Assembly: GCF_014333615.1 (NCBI RefSeq)
Contig: NZ_JACSCY010000004.1
Coordinates: 62,001 to 126,000, forward strand
DNA length: 64,000 nt
Source: Hymenobacter citatus
GTDB lineage: Bacteria > Bacteroidota > Bacteroidia > Cytophagales > Hymenobacteraceae
Direction: 5' to 3'
This document shows positions 17,631 through 25,575 of this stretch, one piece after another. Position 1 is the first letter of the stretch. Each line of letters begins with the position of its first letter. The translations under genes were made by a program, and so were the position numbers. The notes below the pieces were generated by a model. The model ran no database searches. It was not told the origin of the DNA and worked only from the letters and a program-made list of their open reading frames with translations.

Positions 17631-18101
17631 CTATCTCAATAGATCAATTCTGGCTTTCACTTCATCATGAAAGGCATGCAGGGAGGTAGGGACATTCGCT
17701 TTGTTAGCGTCCATGTACCAATATCTTTTCTCCCCATCCTGTTGTATTTCCACATAGTACGTGTAAGCATCAAGTATCGCAACAATGTTGACGTCTCCAT
17801 TTGGCATGGCTAGCAAGCTTGCTGGGATCTTGTCCGATAAACCCTTAACCTGATCATATAAGGCTTGACTCCTCAATGCGTACTTCCCTTGACGGTCCGG
17901 ATGTGGATAGGCAGGAATAGTGTCTTCATACAAGTGTTGCTGCACGTTGTCAAGCTTGTATGTTTTAAAGCATTCACCAGAGCACTCCTGGGAGAAGGCT
18001 CCAAATACTATGTAATCTGATTTAGGGGAAGTTTCTTCTTTTGAGCACGCAGAAAATAGGGACAAGCTCAAGAGGATAGCGGCGATTTTTAATAGTCTCA
18101 T
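17631..18101 (-). CDS. Hypothetical lipoprotein
   Basis: A 156-residue predicted lipoprotein with lipobox FSAC (C19). The mature part contains a short Cys pair (ECSGEC, about 39-44) and ends with a helical ALHAFHDEVKARIDLLR. I recognise no domain. Base composition is AT-richer than the flanking nth-like and radical SAM genes (about half GC in a sampled line), which may mean recent acquisition or relaxed selection. It stands alone, divergent from the radical SAM gene. Confidence 0.7.
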   Translation of the reverse strand: MRLLKIAAILLSLSLFSACSKEETSPKSDYIVFGAFSQECSGECFKTYKLDNVQQHLYEDTIPAYPHPDRQGKYALRSQALYDQVKGLSDKIPASLLAMPNGDVNIVAILDAYTYYVEIQQDGEKRYWYMDANKANVPTSLHAFHDEVKARIDLLR

Positions 18102-18163
18102 GTGAAATTAAGTATAGATGGTGTTAATGGTAGAGCCTTCCGCAACCAATAAGGTTGCAAGGC

Positions 18164-18196
18164 TTGCCATGTAGTATCAGGTAATATCTACCTTCG
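18164..18196 (+). promoter_or_regulatory. Candidate promoter of the radical SAM gene
   Basis: TTG at 18164-18166 and TACCTTCG at 18189-18196 are spaced by 22 bases, the usual -33/-7 distance in Bacteroidota, with one mismatch to TAnnTTTG. The ATG at 18204 follows seven bases later, so the message would be almost leaderless. A small inverted repeat, GCAACC/GGTTGC, lies at 18142-18158. Confidence 0.45.
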
Positions 18197-18203
18197 TATT
18201 CTT

Positions 18204-19187
18204 ATGCGCCTTGTTCGTCATCCGGTTCTGTGCAATTATTACGTCACCTACCGGTGCAATGCGAAGTGCTCATTCTGTGATATTTGGGAGAAGCCATCGC
18301 CCTATATCAAGCTGGAAGATGTAGAGCAAAACCTGCGCGACTTGAAGCGGCTGGGCGTGTCGGTGGTGGATTTTACGGGTGGTGAGCCGCTGCTGCATCG
18401 CCAGATACACGAGTTTGTGGGGCTGGCGCACGACATGGGCTTCATCACCACGCTCACCACCAACTGTCTGCTCTACCCCAAATACGCCGAGCGGCTGCGC
18501 GGCAAAGTAGACATGCTGCACTTTTCTCTCGATGCCTCCGAGAAAGAAGTGCACGACCGGGGTAGGGGCGTGGCTTGCTACGATTTTGTGCTGGAAAGCA
18601 TCCGGGTGGCACGGGAGTTGGGCGAGCGGCCGGATATTCTGTTCACCGTTTTCCGCGAAAACCTGAAGGACCTGGAAGCCGTGTACCGCGACATCGCGCA
18701 GCCCAACAAGCTGATGCTGATTCTGAACCCAGCTTTTGAATACAACGGCGTAGACACCGGCGAGCAGCTGACGATTGAAGAGCTAGATTACCTTTCCGCT
18801 TTTGGTCGTCGCAAAGGTGTGTATCTCAACGAGGCCTTCATTCAACTCCGCCGCGACGGCGGCAACCACGTGGCCGCGCCCGTGTGCCGTGCCGCCAGCA
18901 CTACCCTGGTTATCTCGCCCAGCAACGAGCTGGTGCTACCCTGCTACCATCTGGGCCAGCAGAAGTTTCCGGTAGAGGGCCGGTTGTTTGACCTCTACAA
19001 CTCCACCGAAGTGCAGCGCCTTGCCGCGTTGGAAGGCCGCCTACCCCAGTGCGAAGGCTGCACCATCAACTGCTACATGCAGCCCAGCTTCGCCGTCGAA
19101 ACCAGTAAGTATTTCTGGCAGGCCCTACCCAGCACCGTGAAGTATAACGTAGCCAAAGGCACCTGGAAACGGATGCTGACGCGGTGA
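18204..19187 (+). CDS. Radical SAM protein with SPASM-like C-terminus
   Basis: A 327-residue radical SAM enzyme. The cluster motif is C18-x3-C22-x2-C25 in YRCNAKCSFC, followed by the SAM-binding FTGGEPLLH (58-65) and a TIM-barrel pattern. The C-terminal 100 residues contain further cysteines (APVCRAAS, VLPCYHLG, CEGCTINCYMQPS) that could bind an auxiliary Fe-S cluster, as in SPASM or twitch proteins. No peptide substrate gene, quinone or cofactor operon is adjacent, so the reaction cannot be named; relatives act in peptide modification, hopanoid or cofactor synthesis. The ATG at 18204 directly follows a candidate promoter. Confidence 0.85.
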   Translation: MRLVRHPVLCNYYVTYRCNAKCSFCDIWEKPSPYIKLEDVEQNLRDLKRLGVSVVDFTGGEPLLHRQIHEFVGLAHDMGFITTLTTNCLLYPKYAERLRGKVDMLHFSLDASEKEVHDRGRGVACYDFVLESIRVARELGERPDILFTVFRENLKDLEAVYRDIAQPNKLMLILNPAFEYNGVDTGEQLTIEELDYLSAFGRRKGVYLNEAFIQLRRDGGNHVAAPVCRAASTTLVISPSNELVLPCYHLGQQKFPVEGRLFDLYNSTEVQRLAALEGRLPQCEGCTINCYMQPSFAVETSKYFWQALPSTVKYNVAKGTWKRMLTR

Positions 19188-19360
19188 AGTGGTGAGTGGT
19201 GAGTGGCAAGGTCATCCTGAGCTTGCGAAGGACCTTATCACGCCAGAACGACAAGCGTACCAACGACTCGTTCAACTGGCAGAAGGTCCTTCACTGCGTT
19301 CAGGATGACAACCGTATTTTTACGTACCATCTCACTACTCACCACTCACCATCTCACCAC
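19188..19360. repeat. Nested double inverted repeat (GTCATCCTGAGC family)
   Basis: An outer pair of GTGGTGAGTG-type arms (19190-19206 with 19335-19351, one mismatch) encloses an inner imperfect pair, GTCATCCTGAGC...GAAGGACC (19211-19236) and its near-complement (19283-19309). The whole 178-base gap between the radical SAM and carbonic anhydrase genes is thus one large foldback. The inner arms belong to the widely dispersed GTCATCCTGAGC repeat type. Confidence 0.7.
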
Positions 19361-19365
19361 TCCTT

Positions 19366-19890
19366 ATGCTTCTCCTACCTGTTCGCGGAAAACAACCTGA
19401 AATTGGTCCTGACTGCTACGTGGCCGATAATGCTACTATTGTGGGCGATGTGGTGCTGGGCGCCCGCTGTACCGTGTGGTTCAACGCCATTATTCGCGGC
19501 GACGTGAACAGCATCCGCATCGGCGAGCAGACTAATATCCAAGATGGTGTGGTGATTCACTGCACTTACCAGCGGGCAGCTACGGTCATTGGTAGCCGCG
19601 TAAGCATTGGGCACCGCGCCATCGTGCACGGCTGTACTGTGGAAGACGACGTGCTAATTGGCATGGGCGCCATCGTGATGGACCACGCGGTGGTAGGCAC
19701 GGGCTGCATTATTGCGGCTGGCGCGGTGGTGCTGGAAAACACGCAGTGCGAGCCGGGCTACCTCTACGCCGGCATTCCGGCCCGCAAAATCAAGCCCGTG
19801 ACCGACGAGCAGCGCGCTACCATTCAGCGCACGGCTGATAACTATGTGCAGTACGCAAGTTGGTTCAAGGTAGAAAACCAGATAAAATAA
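19366..19890 (+). CDS. Gamma carbonic anhydrase family protein (PaaY/YrdA-like)
   Basis: A 174-residue left-handed beta-helix protein with hexapeptide repeats through about residue 140 and a C-terminal helix. Three histidines stand where the metal ligands of gamma carbonic anhydrases occur: H65 (VIHCTY), H83 and H88 (SIGHRAIVHGC). The N-terminal loop PEIGPDCYVADNATIVGDV is typical. Many close relatives (YrdA, PaaY, CaiE) have weak or no carbonic anhydrase activity, so hydration of CO2 is possible but not assured. Cytoplasmic trimer expected. Convergent with the CNNM gene, separated by a long palindrome. Confidence 0.9.
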   Translation: MLLLPVRGKQPEIGPDCYVADNATIVGDVVLGARCTVWFNAIIRGDVNSIRIGEQTNIQDGVVIHCTYQRAATVIGSRVSIGHRAIVHGCTVEDDVLIGMGAIVMDHAVVGTGCIIAAGAVVLENTQCEPGYLYAGIPARKIKPVTDEQRATIQRTADNYVQYASWFKVENQIK

Positions 19891-19896
19891 AAAGGT

Positions 19897-19976
19897 CGTC
19901 CTGCTGAGCTTGTCGAAACATCTCTACCATAAATAATTACTATCAGTAGAGATGCTTCGACAAGCTCAGCAGGACG
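19897..19976. repeat. Long REP-like palindrome between convergent genes
   Basis: Arms of 31 nt (19897-19927 and 19946-19976) pair with one mismatch; the core reads CTGCTGAGCTTGTCGAA and its complement. The position between two gene ends suggests a bidirectional terminator. It shares GCTTGTCGAAGCAT with the palindrome at 5018-5068. Confidence 0.8.
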
Positions 19977-19995
19977 GCTTATTCGCCAACTTTTC

Positions 19996-21327
19996 CTACA
20001 AATCCAGCTCCTCGGCCGTCTCCTCCAGCTCCTGCGGACGCGTTACGCGAAGCTGTACCAGCTCTACGGCGCGGCGGGAGCGTTGCAGCACCCGGAATTC
20101 GTAGTTGTCGAGGATGGCCGTGTCGCCTACGTCGGGAATGTTGCCGTAGATCATGTTCAGCAGGCCGCCTACCGTCTCGTAGTCGTCACCTTCGGGGAGA
20201 GGGTAGGGGAGATACTCGTTGGCATCGGGGATGGGTGTGGCGGTATTCACGCGGTATTCGTTTTCCGATACCTTTTCCACCACCGGCACTTCGTTGTCGT
20301 ACTCGTCCTGGATTTCGCCTACCAGCTCCTCAATGATGTCCTCAATCGTCACAATACCCGACACGCCACCAAACTCATCGCTCACGATGGCCATGTGCAT
20401 GTGCTTGCGCTGAAACTGGCGCAGCAAGCGGTTGATTTTCTTGGTTTCCGGTACGAAATAGGCTGGCCGCATAATGCGCGACACTACAATCGGCTCGCTA
20501 CGGCGCACAATCTGTAGCAAGTCTTTCACGTAGAGCACACCCACGATGTTGTCGATGCTATCCTCGTACACCGGAATGCGCGAGTAGCCTTCGCTGTACG
20601 CAATTTCCAGTACCTGATCCTGAGGCGCGTTGATGTCGATGGCTGCAATCTTGGTGCGGGGCACCATAATCTGCTTCACCATGCGGTCGTTGAACTCGAA
20701 TACATTTTCGAGCAGCTCGTGCTCCGAGTCCTGCAACTCGCCGCTTTGCATGCTTTGGTCGAGCAGCAGGCGCAGTTCCTCGGTGGTGTGCACCTCGGAG
20801 CTGTGCGAAACTTGTCCGCCAAACAGGCCGGCCACGGCGTTGGAGAGCTTGTTGAGCACCCAAATCAGCGGAAATGTGATGATGTAAAAGCCACGCAGCG
20901 GCGCGGCAATGGCCATCGAAATAGTCTCGGGCTTCTGGATGGCCAGTACCTTGGGGGCCTGCTCGCCAATTACGATGTGCAACGACGTGATGACGATAAA
21001 CGAGGCGGCTACCACCGAAAACGTGTGTACCGTCACGTCGCTCACGCCAATGCCCAAGCTATGCAAAATGCTCAGTACCACATCCGATACCACGCTCTCG
21101 CCAATCCAGCCCAGTGCCAACGATGCCAGCGTAATGCCTAGCTGCGTGGCCGAGAGGTAGGCATCTAGGTTTTGCAGCATGCTCAGCGTGAGGGTAGCCA
21201 GGCGGTTGCCGCCCTGGGCCTTCAGCTCAATCTGCGAGCTGCGCACTTTCACCAGCGCAAACTCAGCTGCCACAAAAAATCCATTCAGCAAAACAAGCAG
21301 AATGGTAAACAAGATCTTTAAGCCCAT
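19996..21327 (-). CDS. CNNM/CorC-type hemolysin family protein
   Basis: A 443-residue inner-membrane protein with the standard three-part layout. A DUF21 transmembrane domain covers about 1-190 (four segments, including LNGFFVAAEFALVKVRSSQIE and ATQLGITLASLALGWIGE). A pair of CBS domains follows at about 210-335 (VKQIMVPRTKIAAID, VSRIMRPAYFVPE, DEFGGVSGIVTIEDIIEELVGEI), then a C-terminal CorC_HlyC domain at about 350-430 (DYETVGGLLNMIYGNIPDVGD). Relatives export or regulate magnesium or cobalt; the old name hemolysin is not informative. The CBS domains probably bind adenine nucleotides. Single gene, convergent with the carbonic anhydrase gene. Confidence 0.93.
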   Translation of the reverse strand: MGLKILFTILLVLLNGFFVAAEFALVKVRSSQIELKAQGGNRLATLTLSMLQNLDAYLSATQLGITLASLALGWIGESVVSDVVLSILHSLGIGVSDVTVHTFSVVAASFIVITSLHIVIGEQAPKVLAIQKPETISMAIAAPLRGFYIITFPLIWVLNKLSNAVAGLFGGQVSHSSEVHTTEELRLLLDQSMQSGELQDSEHELLENVFEFNDRMVKQIMVPRTKIAAIDINAPQDQVLEIAYSEGYSRIPVYEDSIDNIVGVLYVKDLLQIVRRSEPIVVSRIMRPAYFVPETKKINRLLRQFQRKHMHMAIVSDEFGGVSGIVTIEDIIEELVGEIQDEYDNEVPVVEKVSENEYRVNTATPIPDANEYLPYPLPEGDDYETVGGLLNMIYGNIPDVGDTAILDNYEFRVLQRSRRAVELVQLRVTRPQELEETAEELDL

Positions 21328-21503
21328 AGGTGCGGACGCTGCAGCTCACGCGGCTCAGCGCCCTTTGTATCGCAAAAATACGAGATTATTGGCAAGCGGT
21401 TGGGGCAGTCGGCTGTTAAGTAAGTAAGCTGCCGTTTCAAACCTCTGCTGGTGAAAGCGGTTAGCTCCGCAGGATAATGTGTCAGCGTGCAACTCTGACA
21501 CAC

Positions 21504-21511
21504 TAATTTTG
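21504..21511 (+). promoter_or_regulatory. Candidate -7 box of dsbD
   Basis: TAATTTTG fits TAnnTTTG and lies 57 bases before the dsbD start at 21569. A -33 TTG at normal spacing is not visible. Confidence 0.4.
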
Positions 21512-21568
21512 TGTTAGTTCCTACCGTTCTTTGTGCTACGCAAGCTCTGCCGTGTCGAAAAAAAGTTT

Positions 21569-23821
21569 ATGTCTATTCTCAAAAAGCTAGTACCGCTGCT
21601 GGTGCTGTTGTTATTGCCGCTGTGGCCCGTTGCCGCGCAAGTGCTCACGCCCACCAAGCTCACGGCCGCCGTCAGCAAAACCACCGCGAAGGTAGGCGAC
21701 GAAATCGACCTGATTGTGAATGCGCGCATGGATGCCAACTGGCACCTATACGCCACCAACTTCGACCCCGATCTGGGGCCAACGGTTTTCACGCTCACCA
21801 TTCCTAAGAATGCCGCGTACGCGCTGGTCGGCCCGCCGAAATCGGTAGGGGAGAAGAAGAAATTCGACGACGTGTTTAAGGGCGACGTCACGTATTTTGA
21901 AGGCACAGGCCAGATCAAGCAGCGCATCAAAATTCTCCAGCCTGGCACCCTCACCATCAAAGCGGAAGCCGACTACCAAACCTGCACCGATGTAGACGGA
22001 CGTTGCGTGCCTGGCAACGATGCGCTTTCGTTTGGTCCGATTACGGTAACCGGCACGGCTGCTACCCCCAGCACGGGAGCCGTAACGCCACCCGCCACCT
22101 CCACATCGACCACTACCTCTCCCACGGCGACGCCCACGATGCCTACCGCCACGGCGGCCGTAACGCCCGAATCTACGACGGCAATGGCCGCAACCGATGC
22201 CACCCCGGCACCTACTGCCGATACGGCTACCCTGGCCTCTGCAGCAACTGCGGAGCTGGCTGCGAGTCCGGCGGCTGTTACGGCGGTTCCTACCCCGGCA
22301 GCTTCGGTAGCGGCCACGGCCCCGGCTGTCGATCCGGCGGCGGGCGGCTTGTGGGCTTTTGCCTTCGGTGCCTTCGTATTTGGGCTGGGTGCGTTGATTA
22401 CGCCCTGTGTTTTTCCGCTGATTCCGATGACGGTTTCGTTTTTCACCAGCGGGGGCGACAGCCGGCAGCGGGGCATCACGAAGGCCGTGGTCTACGGCTT
22501 GTCCATCATCTTTATTTATGTAGTGATTGGCCTGCTGGTGACGGTGTTGCTGGGGGCCGATGGCCTCAACCTTATCAGCACGCACTGGTTGCCCAACCTG
22601 ATTTTCTTCGCGGTTTTCGTCACGTTTGGCTTGTCGTTTTTGGGCTTGTTCGAGATTACCTTACCCCATGGCATGGTCAATAAGATTGACGCGCAGGCCG
22701 ACAAAGGCGGCTGGGGCGGCGTGTTTTTCATGGCCCTCACGCTAGTAGTGGTGTCGTTTTCGTGCACGGGCCCCATTGTGGCAACTATTCTGAGCTTGGC
22801 TGCGCAGGGCCAGCGCGTGACACCGGTGGTTGGGATGCTAGGCTTTTCGCTGGCGTTTGCGCTGCCGTTCACGTTGTTTGCCATCTTTCCGGCCTGGTTG
22901 AAAAGCCTACCCCGCTCCGGCGGCTGGCTGAACACGGTGAAAGTGGTGCTGGGCTTTGTAGAGCTGATGCTGGCGCTGAAATTCCTGAGCATGGCCGACC
23001 TCGCCTACCATTGGAACCTGCTCTCCCGCGACCTATACCTCACCATCTGGATTACGCTTTCGGGCCTATTGGGCCTCTACCTGCTGGGCCGCTTCAAACT
23101 CTCCCACGACTCCGACCTGCCTCACCTGAGCGTTGGCCGGCTGCTGATGGCCGTGCTGGCGTTTGGTTTTATGGTGTACCTGGTGCCGGGCCTGTTTGGC
23201 GCACCGCTGCCGCTGCTGGCCGGCTACCTGCCGCCCCAAACCAGCCACGATTTCTCGCTGGCCTCGGCTGCTACCCCTATGGCGCCGGCTACCTCCGCTA
23301 CCAACACGCTCTGCGAAGAGCCCCGCTACGCCGACTTCCTGGAGTTGCCCCACGGCCTACACGGCTACTTTGACCTGGCCCAAGCCCAGCGCTGTGCCCG
23401 CGCACTGGATAAGCCCATCTTTATCGACTTCACCGGCCACGCCTGCGTGAACTGCCGCAAGATGGAAGCCACCGTGTGGAGCGACCCGCAAGTACTCAAG
23501 CGCCTGCGCGACGACTACGTGGTAGTGGCCCTGTACGTAGACGACAAAGCCGCCCTACCTGCCAACGAGCAGTACACCTCCGCCCACGACGGCAAGGAAA
23601 AAACCACGCTCGGCAAGAAAAACGCCGACTTACAGCTTACCGGTTTCAACGTAAACGCCCAGCCCTACTACGTGCTGCTGGACCCCAACTCCCCCGCCGA
23701 CTTAGCGCATACGCTGGCGCCGCCCATTGCCTACGAGCCCGATGTGGCCGCTTTCGTGCGCTTCCTGGATGCTGGCTTGGCGCAATACAAGCGGCAAAAC
23801 CAGCCGGTGGCGACCCGTTAG
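21569..23821 (+). CDS. dsbD: Thiol:disulfide interchange protein DsbD
   Basis: A 750-residue inner-membrane electron carrier. The parts in order are a signal peptide (cleaved after VAAQ or nearby), a periplasmic DsbD-alpha domain with its cysteine pair C139/C146 (TCTDVDGRC), and a very long Ala/Thr/Pro-rich linker (about 165-255). A CcdA-like eight-helix core follows with C280 (TPCVFPLIPM) and C399 (SCTGPIV), then a C-terminal thioredoxin domain with C626-V-N-C629. It moves reducing power from cytoplasmic thioredoxin to periplasmic thiol proteins. The linker is much longer than in E. coli and almost lacks order. The start at 21569 is chosen because it begins the signal peptide. Terminator at 23862. 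Confidence 0.94.
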   Translation: MSILKKLVPLLVLLLLPLWPVAAQVLTPTKLTAAVSKTTAKVGDEIDLIVNARMDANWHLYATNFDPDLGPTVFTLTIPKNAAYALVGPPKSVGEKKKFDDVFKGDVTYFEGTGQIKQRIKILQPGTLTIKAEADYQTCTDVDGRCVPGNDALSFGPITVTGTAATPSTGAVTPPATSTSTTTSPTATPTMPTATAAVTPESTTAMAATDATPAPTADTATLASAATAELAASPAAVTAVPTPAASVAATAPAVDPAAGGLWAFAFGAFVFGLGALITPCVFPLIPMTVSFFTSGGDSRQRGITKAVVYGLSIIFIYVVIGLLVTVLLGADGLNLISTHWLPNLIFFAVFVTFGLSFLGLFEITLPHGMVNKIDAQADKGGWGGVFFMALTLVVVSFSCTGPIVATILSLAAQGQRVTPVVGMLGFSLAFALPFTLFAIFPAWLKSLPRSGGWLNTVKVVLGFVELMLALKFLSMADLAYHWNLLSRDLYLTIWITLSGLLGLYLLGRFKLSHDSDLPHLSVGRLLMAVLAFGFMVYLVPGLFGAPLPLLAGYLPPQTSHDFSLASAATPMAPATSATNTLCEEPRYADFLELPHGLHGYFDLAQAQRCARALDKPIFIDFTGHACVNCRKMEATVWSDPQVLKRLRDDYVVVALYVDDKAALPANEQYTSAHDGKEKTTLGKKNADLQLTGFNVNAQPYYVLLDPNSPADLAHTLAPPIAYEPDVAAFVRFLDAGLAQYKRQNQPVATR

Positions 23822-23861
23822 AGGCAGCCTTTGCCGTGTCCTATTTGTCTATTGCTCAGTG

Positions 23862-23895
23862 AAAGAGGAAACAGCGTCAGCTTCTGTTTCCTCTT
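23862..23895 (+). terminator. dsbD terminator
   Basis: Thirteen-base perfect arms (AAAGAGGAAACAG at 23862-23874 and its complement at 23883-23895) with an eight-base loop and T-rich end. Confidence 0.85.
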
Positions 23896-23940
23896 TTGCG
23901 TTATTTCGGTCCACTGCTACTCTGCTTGTTGCGCTGTCTT

Positions 23941-25050
23941 ATGAAAAATTACCTGTTGGTTTTCCTGCTTCTGTGGTGTGCTGTTGCCGGTAGGGCGCAA
24001 ACCGCTGCCCCCGACCCAAACCGCATCACGCTGGTAATTCATGGCGGTGCGGGCACTATCACACGGGCTAATATGTCGCCGGAGAAGGAACAGGCCTACC
24101 GCACCGTGCTGAACCAAGCACTGCAAACTGGCTACGCTGTGCTGAAGAAAGGCGGTACCTCGCTGGACGCCGTGCAGGCTACCATTCAGATAATGGAAGA
24201 CTCTCCGCTGTTCAACGCGGGCAAGGGGGCGGTTTTCACGCACGAAGGCCGCAACGAAATGGATGCTGCCATCATGGACGGCAACACGCTGAAGGCTGGG
24301 GCCGTGGCGGGCGTTACGGTAGTACGCAGCCCCATTACGGCGGCTCGTGCCGTGATGGATCAGTCGGAGCACGTGATGCTGGCTGGCCAGGGCGCCGAGC
24401 AATTTGCCAAGGAAAAGGGCTTGGCTATTGTTGACCCTGGCTATTTCTACACCGAAGCCCGCCACCAACAGCTCGAAAAAGCCTTGGCCGCCGAGAAAAG
24501 CGCCGGCACACCCGATCAACTGAACACCCCGACAAAAACCGAAGTATCGCCGGTGAAGAAAGCCAAAACCAAGTTGAAGCCCGGTAAATCTCAGAGTGCT
24601 GCCCCCTACGAAGACCAGATCTTCACGGAGGGTAGGAAATACGGTACTGTGGGTGCCGTGGCCGTAGATCAATATGGTAACCTAGCCGCCGCCACCAGCA
24701 CCGGCGGCATGACCAACAAGCGCTACGGCCGCATTGGCGATGCCCCCCTTATCGGGGCCGGTACCTACGCCGATAACAACGCCTGCGCTGTATCGTGCAC
24801 GGGCTGGGGCGAGTTCTTCATCCGTGCCACCGTAGCCCGCGACGTAGCTGCCCGCATGGAGTATCAAAAGGTCCCCCTGGCTCAGGCCGCGCAAGCCACC
24901 ATCGGGAAGGTAGGAAAAATGGGAGGCGATGGTGGTCTGATTGCCGTAGACCGCCAGGGAAATATTGCCATGCCGTTCAATTCAGAAGGCATGTATCGGG
25001 GCTACATCAAAGCCAACGGCGACGCGCAGATCCTGATTTATAAGGAGTAA
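23941..25050 (+). CDS. Isoaspartyl peptidase / plant-type L-asparaginase, exported
   Basis: A 369-residue Ntn hydrolase. Start 23941 gives a signal peptide (MKNYLLVFLLLWCAVAGRAQ), so the enzyme is periplasmic. The alpha-part shows LVIHGGAGTI and FNAGKGAVFTHEGRNEMDAAIM. The autoprocessing site is KYGTVGAV with nucleophile T236, and the beta-part contains ATSTGGMTNKRYGRIGD and VSCTGWGEFFIR. Enzymes of this family cleave beta-aspartyl dipeptides and asparagine after self-cleavage before the threonine. The loop ahead of T236 (about 180-235) is unusually long and Lys/Thr/Pro-rich. No transporter or peptidase is adjacent. Confidence 0.93.
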   Translation: MKNYLLVFLLLWCAVAGRAQTAAPDPNRITLVIHGGAGTITRANMSPEKEQAYRTVLNQALQTGYAVLKKGGTSLDAVQATIQIMEDSPLFNAGKGAVFTHEGRNEMDAAIMDGNTLKAGAVAGVTVVRSPITAARAVMDQSEHVMLAGQGAEQFAKEKGLAIVDPGYFYTEARHQQLEKALAAEKSAGTPDQLNTPTKTEVSPVKKAKTKLKPGKSQSAAPYEDQIFTEGRKYGTVGAVAVDQYGNLAAATSTGGMTNKRYGRIGDAPLIGAGTYADNNACAVSCTGWGEFFIRATVARDVAARMEYQKVPLAQAAQATIGKVGKMGGDGGLIAVDRQGNIAMPFNSEGMYRGYIKANGDAQILIYKE

Positions 25051-25232
25051 GCATCTGCTGACAAACAGAATTTTGCAGGGTTATAAGATAGCCTTCCCTG
25101 ATGAATGCAATAATTGTAATGAAACGACTGTTTTATTAAAGAAAATGCCTGAACTTTGCGTTGCTTTCTATCCTACCAGGGTAGAGAGTTTGCAAATGTT
25201 ACAGCCCTGTGCTTAGAAAAGGGCAAAAAGAA

Positions 25233-25289
25233 AGGCTGCACCCACCCAGATGCAGCCTCCTAATAAAGAACGTACCCACCCAGATACGT
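25233..25289 (-). ncRNA. Twin hairpins with identical loops (end of putative small RNA)
   Basis: On the minus strand two hairpins follow the tRNA-like element. One is ACGTA/TACGT (25289-25270) and one is AGGCTGCA/TGCAGCCT (25258-25233). Their stems differ in sequence, yet both enclose the same ten-base loop, TCTGGGTGGG. The second hairpin is followed by TTTCTTTTT, so it can serve as an intrinsic terminator. A third GGGTGG occurs unpaired just after the tRNA-like part (25317-25322). I infer one leftward transcript from the -7 box at 25491 through the tRNA-like region to about 25224. The rest of the 550-base gap (25051-25232) shows nothing further. Confidence 0.45.
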
Positions 25290-25328
25290 CCTGGTACTCT
25301 TCCACTTCCCAAAATCCACCCAAAAAAG

Positions 25329-25443
25329 CTGTAGAAGAAGGATTCGAACCTCCACGGTGTAGTTAGCCGGCCGCCGGACCAGTTTATCCCGAATCACCAC
25401 CCGCGAGAGAGGCGGGCATGTCTGCCAGTTTCATCATTCTACA
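25329..25443 (-). tRNA. Atypical class II (Leu-type) tRNA-like gene
   Basis: Minus-strand sequence folding as a complete cloverleaf: acceptor TGTAGAA/TTCTACA, D-arm ATG/CAT with a leucine-type loop containing AAACTGGCAGA, anticodon stem CCCGC/GCGGG, and T-arm GGAGG-TTCGAAT-CCTTC. Canonical U8, A14, G18-G19, U33 and TTCGA are present. Odd points: the anticodon loop is CTCTCTC, giving anticodon CTC with a pyrimidine at position 37. The first base pair is T-A and the discriminator G, which could add an eighth acceptor pair with the preceding C. The variable region is about 46 nt, closed by GGTG/CACC. CCA is not encoded and a T-run follows directly. It may be a specialised tRNA, a tRNA-like regulator or a decayed gene. 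Confidence 0.5.
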
Positions 25444-25483
25444 GTGTCTGCTGTACTCATCCGCCGTTCGCGTTTGATTATGA

Positions 25484-25491
25484 CAAATGTA
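25484..25491 (-). promoter_or_regulatory. Candidate -7 box of the tRNA-like/hairpin RNA
   Basis: Read on the minus strand this is TACATTTG, an exact TAnnTTTG match, about 40 bases upstream of the first tRNA-like base. It is divergent from the Lrp-type gene. Confidence 0.4.
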
Positions 25492-25559
25492 GTAGTTGAA
25501 TCGTTATTATAAAATTTTATCAGGCATTTGCTATAAAATTTACATTAAATTTAATAAAA

Positions 25560-25575
25560 GGCAATATATATTGCC
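25560..25575. promoter_or_regulatory. Perfect palindrome upstream of the Lrp-type gene
   Basis: GGCAATATATATTGCC is a perfect 16-base palindrome 26 bases before the start at 25601, within a very AT-rich stretch. Lrp/AsnC proteins bind AT-rich palindromes and often regulate themselves, so this is a natural operator candidate. Confidence 0.5.

Noticed and set aside
21746-22585. 279-codon antisense frame opposite dsbD
   Set aside because: Arg/Gly/His-rich shadow of the Ala/Thr/Pro linker in the real gene.
25329-25443. tmRNA or selenocysteine tRNA interpretation of the tRNA-like gene
   Set aside because: No mRNA-like tag frame or split acceptor halves, and the anticodon is not UCA; the D-arm is not of the Sec type.
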